DNA from: JAKAXS01 sp965279065
GTDB taxonomy: Bacteria; Pseudomonadota; Alphaproteobacteria; Rhizobiales; Hyphomicrobiaceae
Reading direction: 5' to 3'
Length of the DNA stretch: 64,000 bases
Assembly (NCBI GenBank): GCA_965279065.1
Contig: OZ257134.1
Span: 3,224,001 to 3,288,000 of the forward strand
Numbering within the stretch: the first letter of the stretch is position 1; each line of letters begins with the position of its first letter. The notes under the pieces are model-generated. The model was not told where the DNA came from. It worked only from the letters and a program-made list of their open reading frames with translations, and did not search any database. This document shows positions 34,032 through 43,118 of the stretch, piece after piece. The position numbers and the translations under genes are program-made.

Positions 34032-36485
34032 TCACGTCTGCGCCGGCCGCACGGTGACCGGGACGGATTTATACGAAGGCGTTCCGCTGCGCCGGTCGTA
34101 CTGGTCGATCGCGATGAGATTGTTGGCTTCCGGAAAATACGTCGCCACCGATCCGCGAGCAATTTCATAGGCGACCGCCGTCAGTCCAAGCATCGTACGC
34201 GCCGCTTCGCCGTCGCTGCAAATCGTTGCGACGTCGACCACGTCGCCGTGCTGCAATCCGCGCGCAAGCAAGTCTGCCTCATGCATGAAGAGAATGTCCC
34301 GGCGTCCGGTGATGCCGCGATAGCGGTCGTCGAGCGTATAGAGAGTCGTGTTGTACTGGTCGTGACTACGGATGGTGGCCAGGATGAGGGCACCCGCCTC
34401 GTCGCAGCGCGGGTCTTCCTCCAGGCCAGCCGCCGCAATGAACTCGGCCTTTCCGGATTTGGTGTTCCAGATCCGCTTCGACGCGGGAACCGAAAGCCGA
34501 AACCCTCCGGGTTGCGCCACGCGTTCGTTGAAATCGTAGAAGTCGGGGAAAACCTCCTCGATCTTGTCGCGGATGCGACCGTAGTCGGCGACGAGTTCGC
34601 GCCACGCAACTTTCGTCCCCGGCAGCGCTGCCAGCGCCAGTTCCGCCACGATCGCAGGTTCGGACTTCAGGTGTTCGGAGGCCGGTTTCAGACCGCCTGA
34701 CGACGCGTGCACCATAGCCATGGAGTCCTCCACCGTCACGCTTTGTCGACCCGTTTCCTGGATGTCGAGTTCGGTACGTCCGAGACACGGTAGGATGAAA
34801 CTCTGCTTGGCGAGGAGAAGATGCGAACGGTTGAGTTTGGTCGCGATGTGGACAGCGAGATCCAGCTTGCGCATCGCCGGGAACGTCACGTCGGGGTCGG
34901 ACATGGCTACCGCCAGATTGCCACCAAGCGTAATCAGCGCCTTGGAGCGCCCCTCGCTGATGGCCTCGATGGCCTCGATCGCGTTGTGCCCCTTCTCGCG
35001 CGGCGCCGTGATGCCGAACGCCTGCTCCAGGTTGTCGATCAGCGTGGCGGACGGGATCTCCGTGATCCCCACGGTGCGGTCCCCTTGAACGTTGGAATGA
35101 CCGCGCAGCGGGCATATGCCGGCGCCCTCCCGCCCGATGTTGCCCCGCATCAGCAGCAGATTGGCGATGTGGTGCACATTCGACGTGCCGTGGCTGTGCT
35201 GTGTGATGCCCATGCCGTAGCACACGATCACGCGCTTGGCCTCGGCATAGACCTGTCCCGCCGCTTCGATTTCGTCGCGGCGCAGTCCCGAATAGCGTTC
35301 GATCTGCGACCAGTCCGTCGCTTCGATATCGGCAACGAGTGCATTAAACCCGTTCGTATGCTCGGCGATGAAATCGTGATCGAGCACGCCGGGCTTCCCC
35401 TCCGCGGTCCTTTCGCCATCCGCTGCGATGAGGAACTTCATCATGCCCTTGAGGACGGCGACGTCGCCGCCGATTCTCACCGGGTAGTAGGACGAGGCAA
35501 TCGGAGTCGAACCGAGCGTCAGCATTTCGATCGGATCCTGCGGCGCCGCAAAGCGCTCCAGCCCCCGCTCGCGCAACGGATTGAACACCACGATCTTGCA
35601 GCCCCTGCGCGAAGCCTCCCGCAATGTGCCCAGCATGCGCGGATGATTGGTGCCGGGATTGTGCCCTATGCAAAAAATCGCATCGGCGTGATCGAAATCG
35701 GCCAGCGTCACCGTGCCCTTTCCGACCCCGATCGATTCCGGCAGGCCGACGCTGGTCGCCTCGTGGCACATGTTCGAGCAGTCGGGAAAGTTGTTCGTAC
35801 CGAACTCGCGCGCGAACAGCTGATACAGAAACGCCGCTTCGTTCGAAGTACGGCCGGAGGTGTAGAACTCAGCCATGTTTGCGTCGGGCAGCGCCTGCAA
35901 TGCGGCGCCGATTCGCTCGAACGCCTCCTGCCAGGCGATCGGCTGGTAGGTGTCGGTGGCGCCATCATAGGCCATCGGGTGCGTCAGCCGGCCTTGGCCC
36001 TCAAGTGCGAAGTCCGACCAGCCCCAAAGCTCGGAAACGGTGTTCTGCGCGAAGAACTCGGGCGTCGTGCGCTTGTTCGTAGCTTCCCACGAAACCGCCT
36101 TGGCGCCGTTCTCGCAGAATTCGAACGACGAAGCGTGCCGCGGATCAGGCCAGGCACAGCCGGGACAATCGAACCCCATCGGCTGGTTCAGCGTCAGCAG
36201 CCCACGCGCCTCGCGCGTCAATGAGACCTGCATTTCGCTGCTAAGCGCCCGCGCGACCGCCTTCAGCGCACCCCAGCCGCCCGCCGGCCCTTTGTAATCG
36301 TTGACCCCCTCGACGCTCCGCCGCACCTTCTTCACCGACTGGCGCTTCTGATTGCCGACGAACGGCTGCGTCGCCATTGCGGGCTTCTGATCGAAAGTTT
36401 CCTCTGGAGCAGCCTTGCCGGCCTGCCGCGCCGGCTGACCTTCCTCGCTCTCCACGCCCGAAACCTTGTGTGGGTTCTTGTCCAT
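34032..36485 (-). CDS. FdhF/YdeP-family molybdopterin oxidoreductase (Fdh4A-like)
   Basis: The 817-residue protein is a molybdopterin enzyme of the YdeP branch. It has a CPGCAWPD motif near residue 107 in place of a full four-cysteine cluster, the segments TSGRTSNEAAFLYQLF, GHNPGTNHPRM and LRGHSNVQGDRT, and a C-terminal molybdopterin-dinucleotide-binding domain. The active-site region reads NMCHEATS. In Methylobacterium, the related Fdh4A is needed for formate oxidation. E. coli YdeP is linked to acid resistance. GGAGG lies five bases before the ATG. Formate or another C1 product of alcohol oxidation is a reasonable but unproven substrate. No accessory formate dehydrogenase gene is adjacent. 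Confidence 0.83.
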   Translation of the reverse strand: MDKNPHKVSGVESEEGQPARQAGKAAPEETFDQKPAMATQPFVGNQKRQSVKKVRRSVEGVNDYKGPAGGWGALKAVARALSSEMQVSLTREARGLLTLNQPMGFDCPGCAWPDPRHASSFEFCENGAKAVSWEATNKRTTPEFFAQNTVSELWGWSDFALEGQGRLTHPMAYDGATDTYQPIAWQEAFERIGAALQALPDANMAEFYTSGRTSNEAAFLYQLFAREFGTNNFPDCSNMCHEATSVGLPESIGVGKGTVTLADFDHADAIFCIGHNPGTNHPRMLGTLREASRRGCKIVVFNPLRERGLERFAAPQDPIEMLTLGSTPIASSYYPVRIGGDVAVLKGMMKFLIAADGERTAEGKPGVLDHDFIAEHTNGFNALVADIEATDWSQIERYSGLRRDEIEAAGQVYAEAKRVIVCYGMGITQHSHGTSNVHHIANLLLMRGNIGREGAGICPLRGHSNVQGDRTVGITEIPSATLIDNLEQAFGITAPREKGHNAIEAIEAISEGRSKALITLGGNLAVAMSDPDVTFPAMRKLDLAVHIATKLNRSHLLLAKQSFILPCLGRTELDIQETGRQSVTVEDSMAMVHASSGGLKPASEHLKSEPAIVAELALAALPGTKVAWRELVADYGRIRDKIEEVFPDFYDFNERVAQPGGFRLSVPASKRIWNTKSGKAEFIAAAGLEEDPRCDEAGALILATIRSHDQYNTTLYTLDDRYRGITGRRDILFMHEADLLARGLQHGDVVDVATICSDGEAARTMLGLTAVAYEIARGSVATYFPEANNLIAIDQYDRRSGTPSYKSVPVTVRPAQT

Positions 36486-36559
36486 GAGAGCCTCCAAACG
36501 ACCGTCGTCAGAGTATTATCGCTGATGTCGAGGACAAGTCGAGTCGTAGGCGCCAACCC

Positions 36560-36613
36560 GACAAGCAGGTTGCACAGCGACAGCCGTCTTGCGAGCTGCG
36601 CAACCCGCTTGTC
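36560..36613. repeat. Long inverted repeat between the prm operon and the oxidoreductase
   Basis: GACAAGCAGGTTGC (36560-36573) and GCAACCCGCTTGTC (36600-36613) pair with one mismatch around a 26-base loop. It sits where the long minus-strand prm operon ends and may fold as a barrier or terminator. No T-run is present. Confidence 0.45.
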
Positions 36614-36688
36614 CCTGCGGCGTTCCCAAAAGTAGCCCTGAACCCGGAGACGCGCAATTCGTACGGTGTCGCACAAATCCAGGCACAC

Positions 36689-37558
36689 CTAGTCCGGTGT
36701 GTCGGGTGAAACGTAAGTGACCCCGTGCGCCTTGAAGGTCTGTTCCAGTTCGCCGGACGCTCGCATTTTTTCCAGCACCGAGCCGATCGCGTAACCGAGG
36801 TCGCGGCTGTTGTCCTTGACTGCGGTTCCGATCAACCAGCTCTTGCGAGCGATACCCGGCATCGGCAAATCGATGAAGGTGGCCTTACCGCCTTTTTGGC
36901 TGAGGACGCCTTCGATGTCGGAGCGCACGCCGAGGATCGCCGCCGTGTCCTTTTTCAGGAACTCGTCGATACCCTTTTCGAGCCTGGTGTAGTGGCTGAT
37001 ATTGTTGATCAGCTTGCCGTCGCCGAAGCGCAGCAGGAAATAGTCTGCGACGGTCGAATACTGCACCCCGATCTTTGCCTGCATGAAGGCATCAAAGCTC
37101 GTCGGTGGTGCCAGCCGCTCGGCGTCGATCGCCAACGCAACCGTTTCCTTGAAATAGGCGTTGCTGATTACGGCAAGGTTGTTCCGTGCGATCAAGTCCC
37201 GATCGACGGGGACGTGCAGCATCACGTCGCCGACCCCTCCTTCGCTATGCGGTCCTTTCCAGACGTTGAAGCGCAGGTCATCGTCGACATCTTCGGCGGT
37301 CATACGCGTTACGATCTCGACCTCGACCCCGAGATCTCGGGCAAGCGCCCGGCCGATGTCGACATCGATACCCCGGGGCTGCCCTCCGTCCATCCATGAG
37401 AACGGTGGATTGTCGCGATAAACCACCACGCGCAGCAGTTTGGCTGCGACGACTTCATCGAGCGGACGCGCCCAAGCCTGCGGCGCGAACGCCATGATGG
37501 CCAGCGCCAGGCTGAGAATTCCACTGAAAGTTGACAGCGGACCCAGGACCGATCTCAA
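36689..37558 (-). CDS. Periplasmic binding protein associated with quinoprotein dehydrogenase (XoxJ/MxaJ-like)
   Basis: The 289-residue protein has a signal peptide (to about residue 30, QAWA) and a family-3 solute-binding fold: LRVVVYRDNPPFSWMDGG, GIDVDIGRALARDLGV and a C-terminal YAIGSVLEKM. Proteins of this type are encoded with PQQ alcohol dehydrogenases and are thought to help activate them rather than feed a transporter. No ABC transporter genes are nearby. It starts four bases after the pedF-like stop, so it belongs to that transcription unit. Confidence 0.82.
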   Translation of the reverse strand: MRSVLGPLSTFSGILSLALAIMAFAPQAWARPLDEVVAAKLLRVVVYRDNPPFSWMDGGQPRGIDVDIGRALARDLGVEVEIVTRMTAEDVDDDLRFNVWKGPHSEGGVGDVMLHVPVDRDLIARNNLAVISNAYFKETVALAIDAERLAPPTSFDAFMQAKIGVQYSTVADYFLLRFGDGKLINNISHYTRLEKGIDEFLKKDTAAILGVRSDIEGVLSQKGGKATFIDLPMPGIARKSWLIGTAVKDNSRDLGYAIGSVLEKMRASGELEQTFKAHGVTYVSPDTPD

Positions 37559-37562
37559 GAGA

Positions 37563-37994
37563 TCACTCCATCGGACGGGAGTCGATATAGGCGCGGATGG
37601 CCCACATGGCCTCTTGGCTCATGAGCTTCTCGAACGGCGGCATTTTGTAGTCACCGTTGACCGTCGCACCTTTGCGTATACGGTTCAAGAACCACGCATC
37701 CCCCGCCGCATCCTTCTCGAGGCCCCTCAGGTCCGGGGCAATGCCGCCCGAAATGGCCTCCAGGCCATGACAACGGGCACAGTTCTGATTGTACGCCGAT
37801 GCTCCGATCTTGATCGCGGTTGGGTTGCCGCGATACGGGTTCTCCTTGCGCCACTCCTCACCTAGCGGCTCCAGCCCGGTCGTATCCACCGGTTGCGGCG
37901 TCACATCACCGTGCGCCCAGCTGCGCAACGGTGCACCAACAAGAAGCCCCAGCAACAGGGCGGCGGCACCAGCCGCAACGTGCCATCGAGTCAT
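37563..37994 (-). CDS. pedF: Cytochrome c-550, PedF type
   Basis: This 143-residue secreted cytochrome has a signal peptide ending SWAHGD, a haem motif CARCH at 72-76 and the probable axial Met in YKMPPF (118). The sequence between, such as IKIGASAYNQNC and SGGIAPDLRG, is typical of PedF, which takes electrons from PQQ ethanol dehydrogenases. It follows the beta-propeller gene by 24 bases and precedes the binding-protein gene by four. It could serve all three PQQ enzymes of the window. Confidence 0.9.
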   Translation of the reverse strand: MTRWHVAAGAAALLLGLLVGAPLRSWAHGDVTPQPVDTTGLEPLGEEWRKENPYRGNPTAIKIGASAYNQNCARCHGLEAISGGIAPDLRGLEKDAAGDAWFLNRIRKGATVNGDYKMPPFEKLMSQEAMWAIRAYIDSRPME

Positions 37995-38018
37995 CGTGAA
38001 CCCCTCCCGAAGATCTGT

Positions 38019-39050
38019 TCAGTGCTTGTCTGCGACGGGAGCAAGTCCCTGCCCAGCGATCGCTCGTACGGCCGCACCCCACGGATAGCGCCCGACCTTG
38101 ATCGACTTGATCGCTTTGAGTTCGTTCATGTCGATCACCGTGACGTCGTTCGACACGCCGTTCGTGGTGAAAAGCAAATCATCGTCAGGCGTTGCCGCCA
38201 AATGCCAGACGCGTTGCCCGACAAGGATGTATTTCATCACTTTGAATGTCGCCGTGTCGATAACGGCCACCCGGTTGGCGGGACCGAGCGCGACAAAGGC
38301 GCGACTGCCGTCCTTCGTGAAGGCAAAGCCGACTGGCTGAATGTTATGAGGCAACACGCCGGGAACCTCGAACCGGATGACATGCTCGACGCGCTTGCTG
38401 GCGACGTCGATGATCGAGATCGTTCCGCCTATTTCCGACGACACCCAGAGTTTCTTGTTGTCCGCCGTGAACTCGGCATGACGCGGCCGCTGGTCGACCA
38501 GAACATTCTCAATGACGGAGAACGTCTTGGTCTCGATGATATGTGCCATGTTGGTCGTCTCGGACGTCGTGGCCGCGAGCGTATTGTCCGGAGACACCGC
38601 CATGCCCTCGGGCTCGATACCGACGTCGATCTGGGCCACCACCTTCCGGCTCGGCACGTCAATGACCGTCGTGACCGCATTGTCTTCATTGGCGATGTAG
38701 AGACGCTTTCCGTCCGGCGAGAGCGCAAATTGCTCCGGGTCATCGCCGGACGGCAGGTCGTGCAGATGCTGTCCGGTCGCTGTATCGAACACCTGCACCG
38801 CATCACTGTCGCTGGCACAGACGAAGAACCGGGCAAAATCCTTCGAAAAGATGATCCCGCGGGGGCGTTTCCCCACGGCGATGACACGCACGACTTCCAG
38901 CGACGTGCCGTCGATCACCGAAACCGTGTTGTCCTTTTCGTTGGTCACATAGATCTCGTGCGCGGCAACGTCGTCGGCGGCCGCGAGGCAGAGCACCAAC
39001 GCAGCGACCGCAGAGATGCAACTACTGCTGGATGCTGTAGGCAACGGCAT
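38019..39050 (-). CDS. PQQ-dependent catabolism-associated beta-propeller protein
   Basis: This 343-residue secreted protein carries YVTN-type propeller repeats (HEIYVTNEKDNTVSVIDG, RLYIANEDNAVTTVID, RAFVALGPANRVAVID). It belongs to the propellers found beside PQQ alcohol dehydrogenase genes, where they are thought to assist electron transfer or enzyme maturation. The ATG at 39050 directly precedes the signal peptide (LVLCLAAADDVAA). ATG codons further upstream would lengthen the leader without need. It lies 85 bases after the GroEL-like gene on the same strand, with no terminator seen between. Confidence 0.82.
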   Translation of the reverse strand: MPLPTASSSSCISAVAALVLCLAAADDVAAHEIYVTNEKDNTVSVIDGTSLEVVRVIAVGKRPRGIIFSKDFARFFVCASDSDAVQVFDTATGQHLHDLPSGDDPEQFALSPDGKRLYIANEDNAVTTVIDVPSRKVVAQIDVGIEPEGMAVSPDNTLAATTSETTNMAHIIETKTFSVIENVLVDQRPRHAEFTADNKKLWVSSEIGGTISIIDVASKRVEHVIRFEVPGVLPHNIQPVGFAFTKDGSRAFVALGPANRVAVIDTATFKVMKYILVGQRVWHLAATPDDDLLFTTNGVSNDVTVIDMNELKAIKSIKVGRYPWGAAVRAIAGQGLAPVADKH

Positions 39051-39135
39051 CGATCTCAAGATCTTTCTCCCGTGCATTCGTCGATTGTGCTTGCAGCACG
39101 AACGATGAGCGCTTCGGCGACGCGTTCCTCTCAGC

Positions 39136-40797
39136 CTAGTTGACGAGTTTGATTTGCGGCGGGGTGCGGCCGAGAAGCTCGGCGCCACCGCCGCGTGCAG
39201 GCTCCTTTGTCGGGTCGTAGTCGTCGGGCCGCTTGGCGACGAGCGTGTGTGTCGTCAGGATGAGGCCGGCGACCGAGGCCGCATTGCGTATGGCGCTGTG
39301 CACGACCTTCACGGGATCGACGATCCCCGATTTCACGAGGTCGACGATCTCGCCGGACCGCGCGTCGAGCCCCGACGCCCCCTTGGCCGCAAGGACCAGC
39401 CGCACCTTCTCCTGGGCGTCGAAGCCGCCATTCAGCGCAATGCGTTCGAGCGGCTTTTGCAGGCATTCGCGCACCAGAGCGATGCCCCGTCCGACATCGC
39501 CTTTCGCTGTCTTCGCCAGCTTGTCCAGTGTGGACGCAACGCGCAGCAGCGCCGTGCCGCCGCCCGGAACGACACCTTCTTCGAGAGCCGCGCGTGCCGC
39601 ACAGACGGCATCGTCGATCAATTGCGCCTTGCGTTTCAGTTCCACTGGCGTTGCGCCGCCGGCGAAGATGATCGCCGTTCCGCCCGACAATTTGGCCAAG
39701 CGGTCCTTGAACTTGTCACGCTCGACGTTCTCCGGGGCGGCTTCGTGCTGGCGCTTGACCTGTTCGCGCCGCGACGCGATCGTCGCCGCACTGCCTCCAC
39801 CGACGGCAATCGCTGTCCGTGTCGCCGAGATCATGGCCTTTTGCGCGCCGCCAAGGTCGTCCCGGTCGCACGCCTCGACCTTTCCGCCCAAGTCCCGCGC
39901 GATGACGCGCCCGCCCGTGACGATGGCGATATCCTCCAGCATCGCCTTGCGCCAATGTCCATATTCGGGTGGATTGACCGCCACGATCGGCAGTCCGGTC
40001 TTCTCCCGCTGCCGCAGCATGTCCATCACGCAGGCCGGTGAGATCTCTTCCGCAATCACCAGCAACGGCCGCTTGGCCTTCAGCGCCAGGCCGTAGACTG
40101 TCGTCAGCTCGGCTGCGGTCTGGATCTTGTGGTCGGTGATCAGGACGAGCGGATTGTCGAGCTCGGCCTCCATCGTCTCGGGATCCGTTCCCATATGATG
40201 CGACAGATACCCGCGATCGAAGGTCATGCCCTCGATGAACTCCAGCTCCGCCTCCATGCCGATGCCGTATTGGACGTCCACGATACCGTGCAGGCCGGCC
40301 TTCTCGAACGCCTCACTCACGATGCGGCCGAGCGCCTCGTCGTTGGCGGCGATCGTGGCCACGGCGCGCACTGTATCGGGACCCGTAACGGGCTTCGCGA
40401 GCTCCTTCAGCGCGGCGATGACGTCGTTGGCTGCCAGCTCCAGACCCTGCACCAGCTCGACGGCATTGGCGCCCGCCGCCACGGCCTTGATCCCGCCTTG
40501 CACCAGGGCATCGGCAAGCACGGTGGCTGTCGTCGTGCCGTCGCCGGCGACGTCGTTCGTCTGCTTGGAGACCTCGCGGACGATCTGCGCCCCCATGTTC
40601 TCGAACGGGCACTCCAGCTCGATCTCGGAGGCGATCGTCACGCCGTCCCGCGAGATGATGGGCGTGCCGACGGGCCGATCCATCACCGCATTCATGCCGC
40701 GCGGACCGAGCGTTCCGGCGACCGCGCGGGCGAGCTTGTGGACACCACGGGCCAGGGCATCGCGGGCATCGTCGTCGTGAAGCATCATCTTGGGCAT
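39136..40797 (-). CDS. prmG: GroEL-like chaperonin of the propane monooxygenase cluster
   Basis: The 553-residue chaperonin has the usual ATPase motifs (TLGPRGMNAV, AGDGTTTATVLA, GVVPGGGTALL). It ends in a polar tail, without the Gly-Gly-Met repeats of housekeeping GroEL. GroEL-like MimG/PrmG proteins are required to fold the monooxygenase hydroxylase in Mycobacterium and accompany prm genes in Methylocella and Rhodococcus. No GroES gene is nearby. It follows the DUF59 gene by 23 bases. Its role in hydroxylase folding is inferred from those relatives. Confidence 0.92.
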   Translation of the reverse strand: MPKMMLHDDDARDALARGVHKLARAVAGTLGPRGMNAVMDRPVGTPIISRDGVTIASEIELECPFENMGAQIVREVSKQTNDVAGDGTTTATVLADALVQGGIKAVAAGANAVELVQGLELAANDVIAALKELAKPVTGPDTVRAVATIAANDEALGRIVSEAFEKAGLHGIVDVQYGIGMEAELEFIEGMTFDRGYLSHHMGTDPETMEAELDNPLVLITDHKIQTAAELTTVYGLALKAKRPLLVIAEEISPACVMDMLRQREKTGLPIVAVNPPEYGHWRKAMLEDIAIVTGGRVIARDLGGKVEACDRDDLGGAQKAMISATRTAIAVGGGSAATIASRREQVKRQHEAAPENVERDKFKDRLAKLSGGTAIIFAGGATPVELKRKAQLIDDAVCAARAALEEGVVPGGGTALLRVASTLDKLAKTAKGDVGRGIALVRECLQKPLERIALNGGFDAQEKVRLVLAAKGASGLDARSGEIVDLVKSGIVDPVKVVHSAIRNAASVAGLILTTHTLVAKRPDDYDPTKEPARGGGAELLGRTPPQIKLVN

Positions 40798-40820
40798 AGG
40801 GTCGTTTCCTTAGGGGTTCT

Positions 40821-41585
40821 CTATTGGGGCGCGTGGCGTCCGGGTTGGCAGAGGGCGAGTGGCTCGGTGCTGAAGCGTTCGTCGAGCAAGCGGCGGCACA
40901 ACGCGCCGTTGAACTCGGCATTGGTTCGAACACGGCGAATGGCACGCAGGTGGTCGGACAGGGTGCCGGCATCCAGCCGCGTGCCCTCAAGCGAAACGAA
41001 CGCCAGATCTCCGCCGCCGAACCCGCCGCCAACCTCACGCCGTTCCAGGTAGCGCGTGATCAGATGCCGTGCGATGTCGGCCTCGGCTGTCTCGCGCAGG
41101 CGATCGACCGTCCAATCGACCAACGCCTCCGCCGCGACACCGGTCGCCAGCAGGTGCGTGATCAGCGCCTCCTGGCGCCACTGGAACGCCTTGCGCAGGA
41201 ACGTCCGGCGGATGTCGTCCAGGTCACCGTCGGCGGCATCACCGAACGTCTGCTGAAAACTCAGCCCGCCGTTCACGCCGCGATTGATCTGGTCGACATA
41301 CATATGATCGCCGAGAACCACGTCGACCCCGGTCACCCAGGGCAACGCCATGATCGACTTGCGCATGTCGTGGCCCATCAGGAACGCAAAGTTCGGCGAA
41401 CACCAATATGTCGGCAGGCGAAACGCGACATGGACATGGCCGCCGTCGCGAACCTCGTAGGACTCGATGAAGCCCATGTCGGTGACGGCCTCATCGAGTT
41501 CCGGATCGGTCACGCGTGCAAGCTGCAACCACACGTCTTCGCGCATCCGATCCATGGTGACCTTGGGGAAACTCACCGCATTCAT
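40821..41585 (-). CDS. DUF59/MIP18-type metal-sulfur assembly protein
   Basis: The 254-residue protein starts with a DUF59 domain (WLQLARVTDPELDEAVTDMG) and a conserved cysteine in PTYWCSPNF, related to PaaD and SufT factors for Fe-S or di-iron assembly. A further 150 mostly helical residues follow with no known domain. The ATG overlaps the amidohydrolase stop by four bases (ATGA), so the two are co-translated. Genes of this kind accompany prmABCD in actinobacteria and Methylocella. It probably helps load or repair the hydroxylase iron. Confidence 0.85.
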   Translation of the reverse strand: MNAVSFPKVTMDRMREDVWLQLARVTDPELDEAVTDMGFIESYEVRDGGHVHVAFRLPTYWCSPNFAFLMGHDMRKSIMALPWVTGVDVVLGDHMYVDQINRGVNGGLSFQQTFGDAADGDLDDIRRTFLRKAFQWRQEALITHLLATGVAAEALVDWTVDRLRETAEADIARHLITRYLERREVGGGFGGGDLAFVSLEGTRLDAGTLSDHLRAIRRVRTNAEFNGALCRRLLDERFSTEPLALCQPGRHAPQ

Positions 41586-42622
41586 CGGAACCAGCCTCCG
41601 CCCGCGGCGACCTTCTGCCGGGCCGACGGCGCGAACTTCTGCTTCTGCGCCGCGACATCGACGCCGTAGAGCCGCGCCGCATTGAGCCCGAGAATTTTCC
41701 TTTTGCCCTCCAGCGTCAGCGACGTGCCGGTCTCGGCTGCGACATCCTTCGGCATCTCGAAGGCCATGAACTTGTCGATGATCCACTTCGGCGTCCAAAT
41801 GCCGTAGTCGCTGCCGAACAGGATCTTGTCCTCCCCGACCCAGAACAGCAGCTCGGAGATGATGTGCGCGAAGTAGGCGGGGCGGCTGTGAATGAAGGGT
41901 ATGGCCACGGCCAGGCCCGCATAGACGTTGGTCTCTTGCGTGGCGATCCAGCAGAAGTCGTCCAGGCGCGGCAGACCGCAGTGCTCGACGATGAAGTTGA
42001 GGTTCTGGAACGATGTCGCGACGTCATCGACGTCGGCGACATCGAAAGCATCACGATTGAGCGGAAGGATCGTCGGGCCCTTGTGGACGTGGATGTTCTT
42101 GATGCCGAGCTTGTCGCACCAGCGTAGGTATTCATAACACGCCGTGTCGGTCAGCTTGTAGCCCCTCGAGTCACCGCGCCACTCCGCCGTGTAGAGCTTC
42201 ACGCCCTTGATGCCGTACTGTTCCTTCTGCTTGTGCAGGTATTCGATACCCTTGGCGCCGTCGCGCGGGTCGAAGGCGCCGTTGCAGATGTAGCGACCGG
42301 GGTAAGCCTCGGCCATTTTGCTGTTCTGCTCGGTCGTGTTGAAGCCGTTGACGTAGAAGTCCGTCAGATACGTCGGCTGCAGGATTGCCATGTCCACGTA
42401 CCCCTTGACGAAGAGGTCGTCGTGCATGGTTTCGGCGTCGTACTTCTCGAACTTCTCCTTGGGCCACAGCTCTTCCTTGGGGCTGAGCCCGGTGTGGTAG
42501 TTGAAGAAGCAGTCGATGAACTGCTTACCGTGGATGTTGCGCTGGTTGGCCGGACTGCCGTCCCAGAAGTGCGTGTGTCCGTCGATGACGAAGATCTCTT
42601 CGCCCTTTTTCGTCACATACAT
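41582..42622 (-). CDS. Metal-dependent amidohydrolase of the prm cluster
   Basis: This 346-residue TIM-barrel amidohydrolase (amidohydrolase_2 type) has the first metal motif DGHTH at 14-18, histidines in NIHVHKG and VEHCG, and the catalytic Asp in GSDYG. GGGGAT lies six bases before the ATG at 42622. It recurs next to propane monooxygenase genes in unrelated bacteria, yet its substrate is unknown. Its place between the coupling protein and the DUF59/chaperonin pair suggests a job in maturation or in removing a by-product, not in the main alkane route. Confidence 0.85.
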   Translation of the reverse strand: MYVTKKGEEIFVIDGHTHFWDGSPANQRNIHGKQFIDCFFNYHTGLSPKEELWPKEKFEKYDAETMHDDLFVKGYVDMAILQPTYLTDFYVNGFNTTEQNSKMAEAYPGRYICNGAFDPRDGAKGIEYLHKQKEQYGIKGVKLYTAEWRGDSRGYKLTDTACYEYLRWCDKLGIKNIHVHKGPTILPLNRDAFDVADVDDVATSFQNLNFIVEHCGLPRLDDFCWIATQETNVYAGLAVAIPFIHSRPAYFAHIISELLFWVGEDKILFGSDYGIWTPKWIIDKFMAFEMPKDVAAETGTSLTLEGKRKILGLNAARLYGVDVAAQKQKFAPSARQKVAAGGGWFR

Positions 42623-42713
42623 GGATAGATCCCCTGCATCACGTTGACGATGCCAGCCCGGCAATCGGACTGTAGTGCCTGACTTGATTGGCGAGACGCG
42701 GCCGACCCGGCGC

Positions 42714-43067
42714 CTAGATGTACTTCATGGCGTCTTCCATGTTCCCGAACAGGACGACGTTGTCTTCGTCGATCATCACCATCCGCCCGTAGTGGGTAGA
42801 CGTGGAGATCTCAAAGATGTTCGTGGTCATCGGACGCCCGAGCGCCTCGCTGATCTCGCTCATCTTGAATTCAATCTTGCCTATTCCGTCGATGCGGATC
42901 ATCGCCGGCATGTAGGTGACTGTGATGTGCGGTTTCTCGGCCATCACTTCAGCGATGGCCCGCGCCTCGACACTGTCGTTCATCGTCACGCCGCACTGAT
43001 GCGAGATCGTTCCATCGAATTTCAGCTTGTCCATCGATTGAAAAATGTTTGCGCTATGGTCACTCAT
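42714..43067 (-). CDS. prmD: Propane monooxygenase coupling protein
   Basis: This 117-residue cofactor-less regulatory protein of the MmoB/DmpM family carries the core VEARAIAEVMAEKP and DGIGKIEFKMSEI. It binds the hydroxylase and controls substrate entry and coupling of oxidation to NADH use. The ATG at 43067 has AGGA upstream and gives the usual length. An ATG nine codons earlier lacks a good site. It is the fourth gene of a prmABCD order, 51 bases after prmC. Confidence 0.9.
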   Translation of the reverse strand: MSDHSANIFQSMDKLKFDGTISHQCGVTMNDSVEARAIAEVMAEKPHITVTYMPAMIRIDGIGKIEFKMSEISEALGRPMTTNIFEISTSTHYGRMVMIDEDNVVLFGNMEDAMKYI

Positions 43068-43118
43068 TTTTTGTCGTCCTATCTCGATGTTCATTCCGCG
43101 CTGGTCGTATCCCGATCA

